NCBI GenBank assembly: GCA_963588595.1 | Contig: CAVAIA010000070.1 | Coordinates: 1-6,955, forward strand | Direction of reading: 5' to 3' | Source of the DNA: Phoenicibacter sp963588595 | GTDB lineage: Bacteria > Actinomycetota > Coriobacteriia > Coriobacteriales > Eggerthellaceae | DNA length: 6,955 nt | In this document: one piece after another, positions 1 through 6,751 of the stretch | Numbering within the stretch: position 1 is the first letter of the stretch | Layout of the letters: each line of letters opens with the position of its first letter | Notes under the pieces: model-generated | Databases searched by the model: none | Seen by the model: the letters and a program-made list of their open reading frames with translations, nothing else | What the model was told of the DNA's origin: nothing | Translations under genes and position numbers: made by a program

Positions 1-539
1 ACAGTTTTTCCAGCCTTTGCTAACGAAATAAAAACTTCTCGAATCCATCTTATTGCGTCAACATCTAGACCATTAATTGGCTCGTCGAACATCAAATTAT
101 TAGGATTTCCTAAAAGCGCGCCTGCTATTCCCAAACGTTGCTTCATCCCTAAAGAATAATCAGAAATCCTCATGTTTCCAGCGCCTGTCAAACCAACATA
201 AGATAGCGCTTCTTCGACGTTGAAATTTTTAATATTCGCTGCGTCGCATAAATAGCTAAGATAATCCTTGCCCTTCATTTTTTCGGGCAAAAATTCTGAC
301 CCAAGACAACATCCTATTGTGCTTGATGGGATCTTTGATTTTGAAAATGGAACTCCATCAATGAAAGTCTCACCTGATGTTGGCATCTCTAAACCCATTA
401 TTATTTTCATCGTGGTTGACTTCCCTGCTCCATTAGGTCCAACAAAGCCTGTTATTTCACCAGGTTCGACCTTGAAACTCAAATCTTTAAGAACTTGCTT
501 ATCCCCATAGTTCTTGCATAAGGACTTAACTTCAATCAC
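1..539 (-). CDS. ABC transporter ATP-binding protein, ABC-2 / drug or peptide export type (partial, C-terminus outside window)
   Basis: This is the ATP-hydrolysing subunit of an ABC transporter, acting on the inner face of the membrane with a permease that is not in the window. The 179 complete codons contain Walker A GPNGAGKST (residues 34-42), the signature SLGMKQR (129-135), Walker B LMFDEP (149-154) and the D-loop GLD (157-159). The window edge cuts it just before the expected H-loop. The LGMKQRL form of the signature is typical of ATPases paired with ABC-2 permeases (multidrug, bacitracin or lantibiotic export, DrrA/BcrA-like). The Q-loop region (about 76-90) shows no obvious Gln, as in some members of that group. 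The start is GTG at 539-537: an in-frame TGA lies directly upstream, and GGGAG sits 6 bases before it. Substrate unknown; family call firm. Confidence 0.93.
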   Translation of the reverse strand, partial: MIEVKSLCKNYGDKQVLKDLSFKVEPGEITGFVGPNGAGKSTTMKIIMGLEMPTSGETFIDGVPFSKSKIPSSTIGCCLGSEFLPEKMKGKDYLSYLCDAANIKNFNVEEALSYVGLTGAGNMRISDYSLGMKQRLGIAGALLGNPNNLMFDEPINGLDVDAIRWIREVFISLAKAGKT

Positions 540-643
540 TCATGTCTCCCATCTCTCAATTTGAATGATCACCGCTACTAAGATTACCACAGAACCTCTC
601 AACATTTTTCTTTCCGCTCACCTAAAAATCGACTTGACGACCA

Positions 644-672
644 CCTATAAGACGCGTTTTTCCGCATATAAT
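644..672 (+). promoter_or_regulatory. Candidate promoter of the lipoprotein-peptidase operon
   Basis: TATAAT at 667-672 matches the sigma-70 -10 consensus exactly and would start transcription near 679, about 42 bases before the ATG. The -35 position at 17-base spacing (644-649, CCTATA) is poor. A better hexamer, TTGACG at 634-639, is 27 bases away, which is too far. The promoter may therefore need an activator. ACGCGTTT at 652-659 lies in the spacer and recurs at 6552-6559. Confidence 0.5.
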
Positions 673-704
673 TTAGCTGCTGGAGTCTTTACCCCTACAT
701 TCTA

Positions 705-713
705 GAGAAAGGA
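705..713 (+). promoter_or_regulatory. Ribosome binding site of the lipoprotein gene
   Basis: GAGAAAGGA ends 7 bases before the ATG at 721. This is a strong purine-rich Shine-Dalgarno site at ideal spacing and fixes the start of the lipoprotein. Confidence 0.85.
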
Positions 714-720
714 CTTTGAC

Positions 721-3081
721 ATGATAACCAAGACATTTAAAGTGTTTCTTGTCTTCGTTCTCGCATTTACCCTTTGTTTTCCTTTGAGCGCATGCCAATC
801 GAATAGCTCACAAACAAAAACTTCTCAAGAATCCTACAGATGGGAAAATTTCGACGATGGCTCTGATGTCTTGAGCTTGGATGCTTCCTACATTCCCGAA
901 AACGTTGATGACTTCTCTTTTAACATAATTCTTGAACAGGGAACTTTTAAAGATGGAGTTAGCGCAGAACACATCTCTCTTTTAGGAGCAATTCAGGGGT
1001 GGCAAGTTGAATCTGCACAAAAAAAGGATGACGTTACAGCGTCAATTTCAATTAAAAAGCCAAGCGAGTGGAACAGAAATGGTGGTTCGCTTGCCCAAAT
1101 TGAAGTAAGCTCAAGTGCAATCGACATGCCAGCAACCGAACAAGACGTTGAAAGCATTAAGAAGGCTCAGGAAGAAGAAAACAATACCAAGACCAACAGC
1201 ACAAATGGTGAAGAAACTCAATTGAGCGACGAAGAAATTTTGCAATTTGCAAACGAAATTAAAAGCATCAACACTTCTGATTCTTACGCCGTTTTTTCCG
1301 TTTTTGCTAACCCCTACTTAACATTAGAGCAAGATTCTCTTAGCCTTTCAAACAACAAATTAACATTAAAAATGAAGGCCTTCGATTTTAAATTGGACGG
1401 GAGAATTGACAAAAGCAATTTAAAAGTCCTTGATGCTAACGATCAAGAATCAAGCATAACAATAGACGATGCCAAACTTTCCTCCTCTTCAGAGATTGAA
1501 GTTACCCTTAATCTTCCAAATTCTAATGTCAATGAAATCGACGATTTTTCGCTAGTCTTGAACGCTGACGCAAATGAAACTCAAAACGACGTTAAAGGGT
1601 CTCTAAAAATCCAAGATCCATGGCTATCTGTTAGCATGGACAACAACGATGGCACAAACGCAACATTTGTTGCGACTTTAAATGGCACAAATGACAAAAT
1701 GTCAACCAATGATGTTAAGATTTCGGTCGATGGACAACAAATTCAAGATGCAACTGTCAAGCAAAATGGTGACTGTTCATGCGAAATTGCAATCCCTTCA
1801 ACAACAGCGAAAGACAATTCGATTGTTCAAGTTTCAGCAGAAAATGTGAAAGATTATGCAGGTCAGGATGCATCGAACATCTTTGGTGTTTCAAGCGTGG
1901 ATTCAAGTGAACAATCACGCCTTATAGATATAGCGGCTGAAGATTTGCTTTTGGAAGCTGGAAAATTAGCATTGGGTGAATTAGCAAAATATGGTTTTTC
2001 TGAGTTAATCAACGTGTTCACAGGGGAAGTTTCAAACAGTAATTTGCTAGACAAAATAAACTCAATTGAAGGAAAATTAGACCAGGCGAACCAGCGAGTT
2101 AACGATCTTTATGATTTAGTCCAAGTTGGACAATATAGTGGAGTAGTAAACGATTCAAGAGACTTAATTTCAAAAATTTCCGGTCAAGAAATGATTTTAA
2201 AAGGGAATATGAAAGAGTATAACCAAGCTAAAACTGCGTCAGAAAAACAAGCTGCACTAATAAAACTTTACAACGATTCAGCCAACAAAACATTGTTAAA
2301 TGATCTGGCAATAAACTTAGGCGTTTTATATAACAAAACAATGAAGGCAGACGCGGCCAGCGGAAAAGACTTGATTCAAATTTATGATGACATGTGTGCG
2401 TCCACATATAATTGGGCATCTCTAGCATACAATTCAAGGCAGAATTTTAGGAATGAAATTTCATCAGTTTGGGTTTTAGGATATTCTCAAATTTGCGCGA
2501 TATACGGAGCGGCTGCTAATGGAGCACAGGACCAAACTTTAAAAGTTTTCGAGGAAAGAAACAAGAATTTGAACAAACTCATAAACACAACACATGCAAT
2601 AAGCGAGAGTTGTTGCAAGAAAGCAGCGGGGTCTAAAACTGCATATTATAACTACACTAATGCAAAATGGTATTCATTTTCAGTTGGTCAGAGTTTATTT
2701 CTTGACTGGTCGTACACAACAACCCCATTCACAGAAAACTGGACACGCAAAAAGTATGCTAAAACTGCAGAAGTTAAGGCTATGACTAGGAGGTTGGCCG
2801 ATGGCAAAACACTTGAAGACGAGTTTAAAGAATTAAAGGTCTCTTATACAAAATATCTGGTCACTTCCGAAAAGATTAACGGAAATGGATCGAGCTCTCT
2901 TCTCCGACGTTTTAATTGGCTCATGGACACATTTGAAGTCGCAAAGGCGAATAAGGCTGGTGATGGGTTCACCTCAAATCAGAAACATCTCGACGCGATG
3001 TATTATCCGACAAGAGGGACTTTTGATAAAATTAGTGAAACTCCTGCAAGCGAGATGTTTGTGTTAACTTATGAAAGCTAA
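721..3081 (+). CDS. Large secreted lipoprotein with N-terminal beta-repeat region and C-terminal helical region, function unknown
   Basis: I do not recognise a named family. Residues 1-24 are a lipoprotein signal peptide (Lys4/Lys7, hydrophobic core, lipobox LSAC with Cys25), so the mature protein should be lipid-anchored on the outer face of the membrane. After a Ser/Gln-rich tether, residues about 58-133 and 196-290 look like two divergent copies of one beta module, with strand patterns around GTFKDGVSAEHISLLG and FDFKLDGRIDKSNLKVL. A third beta-rich segment spans about 300-390 and includes a DCSCE pair (C352, C354). An acidic Asn/Lys/Glu linker (143-175) separates the first two. From about 400 the protein is predominantly helical: a coiled-coil-like stretch at about 441-470, an amphipathic helix series, and an apolar segment at about 581-600. 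C631/C632 are adjacent cysteines. It is the first gene of a probable two-gene operon with a C11 peptidase. Adhesin, pore-forming-like protein or protease substrate are all possible. Confidence 0.85.
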   Translation: MITKTFKVFLVFVLAFTLCFPLSACQSNSSQTKTSQESYRWENFDDGSDVLSLDASYIPENVDDFSFNIILEQGTFKDGVSAEHISLLGAIQGWQVESAQKKDDVTASISIKKPSEWNRNGGSLAQIEVSSSAIDMPATEQDVESIKKAQEEENNTKTNSTNGEETQLSDEEILQFANEIKSINTSDSYAVFSVFANPYLTLEQDSLSLSNNKLTLKMKAFDFKLDGRIDKSNLKVLDANDQESSITIDDAKLSSSSEIEVTLNLPNSNVNEIDDFSLVLNADANETQNDVKGSLKIQDPWLSVSMDNNDGTNATFVATLNGTNDKMSTNDVKISVDGQQIQDATVKQNGDCSCEIAIPSTTAKDNSIVQVSAENVKDYAGQDASNIFGVSSVDSSEQSRLIDIAAEDLLLEAGKLALGELAKYGFSELINVFTGEVSNSNLLDKINSIEGKLDQANQRVNDLYDLVQVGQYSGVVNDSRDLISKISGQEMILKGNMKEYNQAKTASEKQAALIKLYNDSANKTLLNDLAINLGVLYNKTMKADAASGKDLIQIYDDMCASTYNWASLAYNSRQNFRNEISSVWVLGYSQICAIYGAAANGAQDQTLKVFEERNKNLNKLINTTHAISESCCKKAAGSKTAYYNYTNAKWYSFSVGQSLFLDWSYTTTPFTENWTRKKYAKTAEVKAMTRRLADGKTLEDEFKELKVSYTKYLVTSEKINGNGSSSLLRRFNWLMDTFEVAKANKAGDGFTSNQKHLDAMYYPTRGTFDKISETPASEMFVLTYES

Positions 3082-3095
3082 AGTTAACCTTTCAT
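3063..3095 (+). promoter_or_regulatory. Overlapping inverted repeats across the lipoprotein stop and peptidase start
   Basis: GTTAACTT (3063-3070) is perfectly complementary to AAGTTAAC (3081-3088), giving an 8-bp stem with a 10-base loop that covers the lipoprotein stop codon. ATGAAAG (3071-3077) is complementary to CTTTCAT (3089-3095), a 7-bp stem that includes two bases of the peptidase ATG. The arms interleave with no linker bases, so both stems together would be a strained pseudoknot, and alternative folds are more likely. No Shine-Dalgarno site precedes the ATG at 3094. One 8-bp stem of this kind is expected by chance in a window this size, so the role is uncertain. Confidence 0.35.
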
Positions 3096-4932
3096 GAAAT
3101 CGAACTTTTTTAAGTCGCGATTTTTTAAAAGTGCAACGCTAATTTGCGTTGCACTTTTGATGTTGCTCGCGCCGTTAATCACTCTTTCAAATTATTCACC
3201 TGAGATAAAAAGCACCAACCAAGGAGCGAAATATCAAAATGCAATCTACATTTATATGTGTGGATCAACTCTTGAAACTAAAAACTCTGTTGCGACAAAA
3301 AACATAGAAACGATCCTAAAGGCAAATATATCCCCTCAAACAGCAGTGGTCATCGAGACTGGCGGAACGCGCATGTGGAGAGGATATGACATACCAAATA
3401 ACAAAATCGCAAGATATGAAGTTAGAAATGGAAACCTCATTGAAATTTCTCAAGAAGACGATTCAAACATGGGAGATTCAAAAACTCTTTCATCGTTTTT
3501 GAAATTTTGCAATGAGAACTATTCAGCAAAGAACACAACGCTTCTTTTTTGGAATCATGGAGCTGGGAGCGTTAAAGGAGTTTGCTTAGATGAAAATCAT
3601 GGGATGGACGGGCTTAGTTCGCTAGAGTTAAGTGATGCTTTGGATGAAAGCAACTCACATTTCGATAATGTTTGCTTTGACGCATGTTTGATGGCTAATT
3701 TTGAAACGATGCGAGCTTTTAAGAATCATGCTGTCACATTCATAGCGAGCGAAGAAGTTGAACCTTCAGCTGGATTTGATTATAAAGTTTTAACAGAAAG
3801 CCTTGGAAACTCCAACTTTTCTGATAACGTTCTTTCCTCTTACAAAGATCAATGCGAATCAAATGGGAAGCGTCTTTTTACTCTTAGCGTCACCGATCTA
3901 AACAAATTCTCAAAAGTTGAAAGTGCATTTGAGAGTTTTTGCAATGAGGTTTTGATAAAAGAAAATGAAACGGGCAACCTCCAAGGCATCACTCAAGCCG
4001 CCAATAACTCAATGAATTTCGGGGGTCAAAGCGCTGATTACAACTTAATAGACTTGTCGAACTTTGCTAAGAATTTAGGTTATGAGTCATTGTCAAACGC
4101 AATTTCAGATTGCTCAAAAACGTCAAATGGAGAAGATAGGCAAAGTGCATGCGGAATTAGCATTTTCTTCCCAACTTCAAATCAAACATTACTCAAAAAT
4201 TATTTGTCTAATAAACCAAATGAGACTTATTCGTTTTTCTTAGGAAAAGCATTTGTGGATGAATCTTTAAGCTCAAGCAAAATAGAATTTATTGACAATG
4301 GCAGCACTGATGCAACGAATTTCAATTTTAAGATTTCCTCATCAACATCTTCGAATGTCCAAAATGTTGTTTATGACATATATCAACTAAATGATAATAG
4401 TCCCGCAACGTGCTTGGGATTTGACAACGACATCCAAACAAATGGCAAAGGAAATTACTCGATTACTTTCAGCGGAAGGTGGGTTGCTCTAAATGGACAC
4501 CTATTGTCATGCGAACCGATAGATTCTGTCGGAGACACAACAGTTTTTTCGGCAGCCATAAAACTAGACAACGTTGAAGGCGATTTACGCTTCACATTTA
4601 ACAAAAAGAACAACAATTTTTCGTTGCAAGGATTCGTTGCTTTGGAAGAAAACGACACGCAAGGTCGCCTTGAGGACATAAACAAAGGTGACGTTATAAC
4701 AATACAAGGCGAAGAGTTCGCAAAAAAAGACGGGCTTGAAACTAAGTTTATTGACAAAGAAACGATTGAAGTCGATGACAATTTGCAATTATCAACAACA
4801 ACATTGCCAAATGGGAGATATCAAATTTATGGAATCGTAACAGATTTATATGGCAACGAACATCTAACGGATGTTTTTATGTTTGAGCTGCAAGATGGAG
4901 AAGTGAGCCTTGCCTACGTCGTTAAAAATTAG
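3094..4932 (+). CDS. Clostripain-family (C11) cysteine peptidase, secreted or membrane-anchored
   Basis: This is a caspase-fold cysteine endopeptidase of the clostripain family, whose known members cleave after Arg or Lys. Residues 1-13 are basic and 14-33 hydrophobic, so the protein is exported or N-terminally anchored; there is no usable lipobox. The catalytic domain spans about 48-360: a first strand IYIYMCGSTLE (51-61), ETGGT (88-92), the catalytic His in WNHGAG (His155), the catalytic Cys in FDACLM (Cys198, preceded by Asp196), ASEEVEPSAGFDY (218-230) and the late motif GISIFFP (354-360). The His-Cys distance of 43 residues fits the family. Residues about 390-612 are a beta-rich C-terminal region that I cannot assign; there is no LPxTG anchor. 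The ATG at 3094 is the earliest possible start (in-frame TAA at 3085-3087) but has no Shine-Dalgarno site, so translation may be coupled to the lipoprotein gene ending 12 bases upstream. A terminator-like hairpin lies inside codons 12-22. Confidence 0.92.
   Translation: MKSNFFKSRFFKSATLICVALLMLLAPLITLSNYSPEIKSTNQGAKYQNAIYIYMCGSTLETKNSVATKNIETILKANISPQTAVVIETGGTRMWRGYDIPNNKIARYEVRNGNLIEISQEDDSNMGDSKTLSSFLKFCNENYSAKNTTLLFWNHGAGSVKGVCLDENHGMDGLSSLELSDALDESNSHFDNVCFDACLMANFETMRAFKNHAVTFIASEEVEPSAGFDYKVLTESLGNSNFSDNVLSSYKDQCESNGKRLFTLSVTDLNKFSKVESAFESFCNEVLIKENETGNLQGITQAANNSMNFGGQSADYNLIDLSNFAKNLGYESLSNAISDCSKTSNGEDRQSACGISIFFPTSNQTLLKNYLSNKPNETYSFFLGKAFVDESLSSSKIEFIDNGSTDATNFNFKISSSTSSNVQNVVYDIYQLNDNSPATCLGFDNDIQTNGKGNYSITFSGRWVALNGHLLSCEPIDSVGDTTVFSAAIKLDNVEGDLRFTFNKKNNNFSLQGFVALEENDTQGRLEDINKGDVITIQGEEFAKKDGLETKFIDKETIEVDDNLQLSTTTLPNGRYQIYGIVTDLYGNEHLTDVFMFELQDGEVSLAYVVKN
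3127..3158 (+). terminator. Terminator-like 13-bp hairpin inside the 5' end of the peptidase gene (possible attenuator)
   Basis: AAAAGTGCAACGC (3127-3139) and GCGTTGCACTTTT (3146-3158) form a perfect 13-bp stem with a 6-base loop (TAATTT). It has the A-tract, GC core and T-tract form of an intrinsic terminator, though the T run is only four. It encodes residues 12-22 of the signal peptide. A perfect stem this long with a short loop is very unlikely by chance in 7 kb. It could terminate transcripts after the lipoprotein gene, or attenuate the peptidase gene unless ribosomes occupy it. Structure is certain; function is inferred. Confidence 0.55.
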
Positions 4933-4941
4933 CGAAGCTAA
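4929..4941 (-). terminator. Short hairpin spanning both convergent stop codons, weak terminator candidate for the symporter gene
   Basis: TTAGC-GAA-GCTAA is a perfect 5-bp inverted repeat containing the peptidase stop TAG (4930-4932) and the complement of the symporter stop (4938-4940). Read on the minus strand it is followed by TTTTT (within 4924-4930), giving a small intrinsic-terminator shape. The stem is short with only two G-C pairs, so on its own it should be weak. There is no T-tract in the plus direction. Confidence 0.35.
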
Positions 4942-6356
4942 ACGCAAAGAGCTTGGTCAACCTCATCTAAATTCTTTTCCCAAACGTAATGTTTAGTCTC
5001 CTTTGCAATAAGATTGCTTAGCAACAAAACGGCGATTATGTTAGGAATTGCCATCAAAGCGTTTGCAATGTCAGAAACTGCCCAAGCAACGTCACCAACT
5101 CCTATCGCTCCCAGCATCGCCGCGCAAAGGTAGAGAACTTGATAAACCCTAACAGCTTTCTTGCCAAATAGATAAGATACGCACCTATCTCCATAGTAAT
5201 ACCACCCAAGGATAGTAGAAAGCGCGAAAGTCACAATTCCTAACATCAAAAGTGGAGCTCCAAGATAAGGGATCTCATTAAATGCAGCATTCGTCAATTG
5301 TGCCCCTGCGGTTATGTTGTTTGAAGTAATGTTTGAAATGATATCTGGATATTTAATCATCGATGACGTTATAACTATGCCTGTTAAAAGACACATAACA
5401 ACAGTTGACCAAAAAGTTCCTGTCATCGAAATTAATGCTTGGCGAGCAGGATTCTTTGTTTGGGCAGCACATGAAACTATTGGAGCCGTCCCAAGGCCTG
5501 ATTCATTTGAAAAAAGACCTCTAGCACATCCATATTGCATCGCAACAATTATTCCTGAGCCCAGCGCTCCTCCAAAGGCAGCCTTTGGATCGAACGCCGC
5601 AACAACGATCAATTGCAATGCTTCCCACAAAACATCACTGTTCATTATCAGAATCGCTAAACATCCAAAAGCGTAGGCAGCAGCCATAAAAGGAACTAAG
5701 AGCTCACAAACTTTTGCAATGTTTTTAATCCCACCAACAACAACGAGAGCGACTATTGCTGTTATTATCGCACCGATCACCCAATTTGGAACGCCTCCCA
5801 AATTTGAGGAGAGGATGTTTGTTATAGCTTGAGATTGAACAGCGCTTCCCGTTCCAAGAGTCGCAAGGGCGCAAAACAAAGCAAACGCGCCTGCTCCAAA
5901 CTTTGCCCACTTAGGAACTTTCCCGTCCTTGTCAAGAAACGCTTTTTTAAAGACGACCATTGTGCCACCCATAATTTTGCCAGAAGAGTCCTTCTCACGG
6001 AATTTGACAGCAACGAAAACTTCTGAGTATTTGGTAGCAATCCCAAAAACTCCCGTCAACCACATCCAAAAAATTGCGCCAGGTCCTCCCGCCAAAATTG
6101 CAGTCCCAACCCCAACGATAGAGCCCGTTCCAATCGTTCCTGCAAGAGTTGTGCAAAGGGCTCCAAATTGAGAAATGTCTCCGGAAGCCCCTTCATCTTC
6201 CTTCTCAACGCTCATCTTTATAGCTTTAAAGAGTTTAAGTTGAATTCCCTTCGTTCTAACAGTCAAAAACAGATGGGTCCCAAGCAAAAAGATAATCATA
6301 GGAGGACCCCAAACAAAAGCATTAACCGAATTAATAGCTTGGATAATCATGTCCAT
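4938..6356 (-). CDS. Sodium:alanine/glycine (AGCS) family amino-acid symporter
   Basis: This is an integral membrane carrier that takes up alanine, glycine or a related small amino acid with sodium. Its 472 residues are the usual family length. The family signature GGPGAIFWMWLTGVFG is complete at residues 90-105. Other conserved blocks are GTIGTGSIVGVGTA (74-87, the unwound first core helix), LFSNESGLGTAPI (281-293) and STILGWYYYGDRC (380-392). About ten to eleven hydrophobic segments run from residue 16 to about 450, followed by a charged tail (451-472). Position 79 is Ser where many family members have Asn (GTGN). The ATG at 6356 directly follows an in-frame TAA; GGAG lies 11 bases upstream, a long spacing, so initiation may be modest. 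The gene is convergent with the peptidase gene and has no evident functional link to it. The exact substrate (Ala, Gly, Gln) cannot be read from the sequence. Confidence 0.95.
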   Translation of the reverse strand: MDMIIQAINSVNAFVWGPPMIIFLLGTHLFLTVRTKGIQLKLFKAIKMSVEKEDEGASGDISQFGALCTTLAGTIGTGSIVGVGTAILAGGPGAIFWMWLTGVFGIATKYSEVFVAVKFREKDSSGKIMGGTMVVFKKAFLDKDGKVPKWAKFGAGAFALFCALATLGTGSAVQSQAITNILSSNLGGVPNWVIGAIITAIVALVVVGGIKNIAKVCELLVPFMAAAYAFGCLAILIMNSDVLWEALQLIVVAAFDPKAAFGGALGSGIIVAMQYGCARGLFSNESGLGTAPIVSCAAQTKNPARQALISMTGTFWSTVVMCLLTGIVITSSMIKYPDIISNITSNNITAGAQLTNAAFNEIPYLGAPLLMLGIVTFALSTILGWYYYGDRCVSYLFGKKAVRVYQVLYLCAAMLGAIGVGDVAWAVSDIANALMAIPNIIAVLLLSNLIAKETKHYVWEKNLDEVDQALCV

Positions 6357-6390
6357 TTATCTCACAACTCCAAAACTTGATCTAGTTTGT

Positions 6391-6407
6391 AAATTTAAGT
6401 CTGGCAC
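6391..6407 (+). repeat. TTAAGTCTGGCAC repeat, copy 1
   Basis: AAATTTAAGTCTGGCAC here is identical over 17 bases to copy 3 (6513-6529). It lies 35 bases upstream of the symporter start, so on the minus strand (GTGCCAGACTTAA) it would sit in the symporter 5' leader. Confidence 0.8.
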
Positions 6408-6453
6408 CTTTTTTCATAAGCGCAAATAAAAATTTTACACGAAGTTAGAATTC

Positions 6454-6470
6454 TTAAGTCTGGCACGAAT
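6454..6470 (+). repeat. TTAAGTCTGGCAC repeat, copy 2
   Basis: TTAAGTCTGGCACGAAT is shared with copy 3 over 17 bases, and both continue with a similar stretch (CTAC versus TTAC). It starts 59 bases after the core of copy 1. Confidence 0.8.
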
Positions 6471-6495
6471 CTACAATTAACGAACACTTAACCAA
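6468..6495 (-). promoter_or_regulatory. Tentative promoter of the symporter gene
   Basis: On the minus strand TTGGTT (6495-6490) and TAGATT (6473-6468) are separated by 16 bases, which would start transcription near 6461, inside repeat copy 2, about 105 bases before the ATG. Each hexamer matches the consensus only partly. TAAAAT near 6432-6437 is an alternative -10. Confidence 0.25.
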
Positions 6496-6512
6496 AAGTT
6501 GCGTCTTTACGA

Positions 6513-6533
6513 AAATTTAAGTCTGGCACGAAT
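6513..6533 (+). repeat. TTAAGTCTGGCAC repeat, copy 3
   Basis: The core (6517-6529) starts 63 bases after that of copy 2. This copy carries both the AAATTTAAG lead-in seen in copy 1 and the GAAT tail seen in copy 2, so it best represents the full element. No hairpin accompanies any copy, unlike classic REP elements. Confidence 0.8.
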
Positions 6534-6630
6534 TTACCAACTTTATATAAAACGCGTTTAGCGATTAAATATACGTGAATTACTCATAACATTACTGTTT
6601 AGCACAATCAAAGAAACCGCAGATAAAAGA
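6534..6630. other. Intergenic stretch with no recognised gene
   Basis: No open reading frame of note. TATAAAACGCGTTT at 6546-6559 resembles 646-659 upstream of the lipoprotein gene (13 of 14 bases) and is followed by an A/T-rich, -10-like TAAATA at 6566-6571. I see nothing else that I can support. Confidence 0.4.
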
Positions 6631-6663
6631 ATTTTTTAATTTGTTTAAAAATTTTTTAAAAAA
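6631..6663 (+). promoter_or_regulatory. A/T-tract UP-like element
   Basis: Phased A and T runs (TTTTTTAA, TTTAAAAATTTTTTAAAAAA) sit immediately upstream of the -35 box of the following promoter. Such tracts bind the alpha subunit of RNA polymerase and are typical of very strong promoters, often those of stable RNAs. Confidence 0.55.
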
Positions 6664-6666
6664 GTG

Positions 6667-6694
6667 TTGACAAAGAAAAATTTTGCTGTAATAT
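6667..6694 (+). promoter_or_regulatory. Strong sigma-70-type promoter of the orphan RNA unit
   Basis: TTGACA (6667-6672) is a perfect -35 and TAATAT (6689-6694) a good -10, with a 16-base spacer. The predicted start is about 6701-6702. It is the best promoter in the window, yet no sizeable gene follows. Confidence 0.75.
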
Positions 6695-6751
6695 ATAAAA
6701 CATGTTCAATAAAAGTTATGCTGTTGACAACTAAACAGAACAAAGTAAGGA

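Larger units (their letters stand above)
540..720. other. Divergent intergenic region
   Basis: This 181-base spacer separates the leftward ABC ATPase gene from the rightward lipoprotein gene and must hold both start signals. The rightward promoter and both ribosome sites are visible. For the leftward gene I found only a weak TGG-TAATCT extended -10-like sequence near 570-580 on the minus strand with no good -35, so I do not call it. No small gene or strong hairpin is seen. Confidence 0.6.

Noticed and set aside
268..510. 80-codon plus-strand frame
   Set aside because: It is a shadow of the well-supported ABC ATPase on the other strand, with no ribosome site or recognisable protein.
3160..3162. 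ATG at codon 23 as the true protease start, downstream of the hairpin
   Set aside because: It has no ribosome site and would remove the basic N-terminal part of a convincing signal peptide. 3094 is preferred, though the idea fits if the hairpin is a full terminator.
4455..4781. 108-codon minus-strand frame opposite the peptidase C-terminus
   Set aside because: Low-complexity Ser-rich translation with no start signal; a shadow frame of the peptidase gene.
5314..5676. 120-codon plus-strand frame
   Set aside because: It lies wholly antisense to conserved symporter codons and has no independent support.
6391..6533. CRISPR array
   Set aside because: Three short 13-17 base copies with AT-rich, partly similar gaps of about 45 bases do not fit CRISPR repeat length or spacer regularity.
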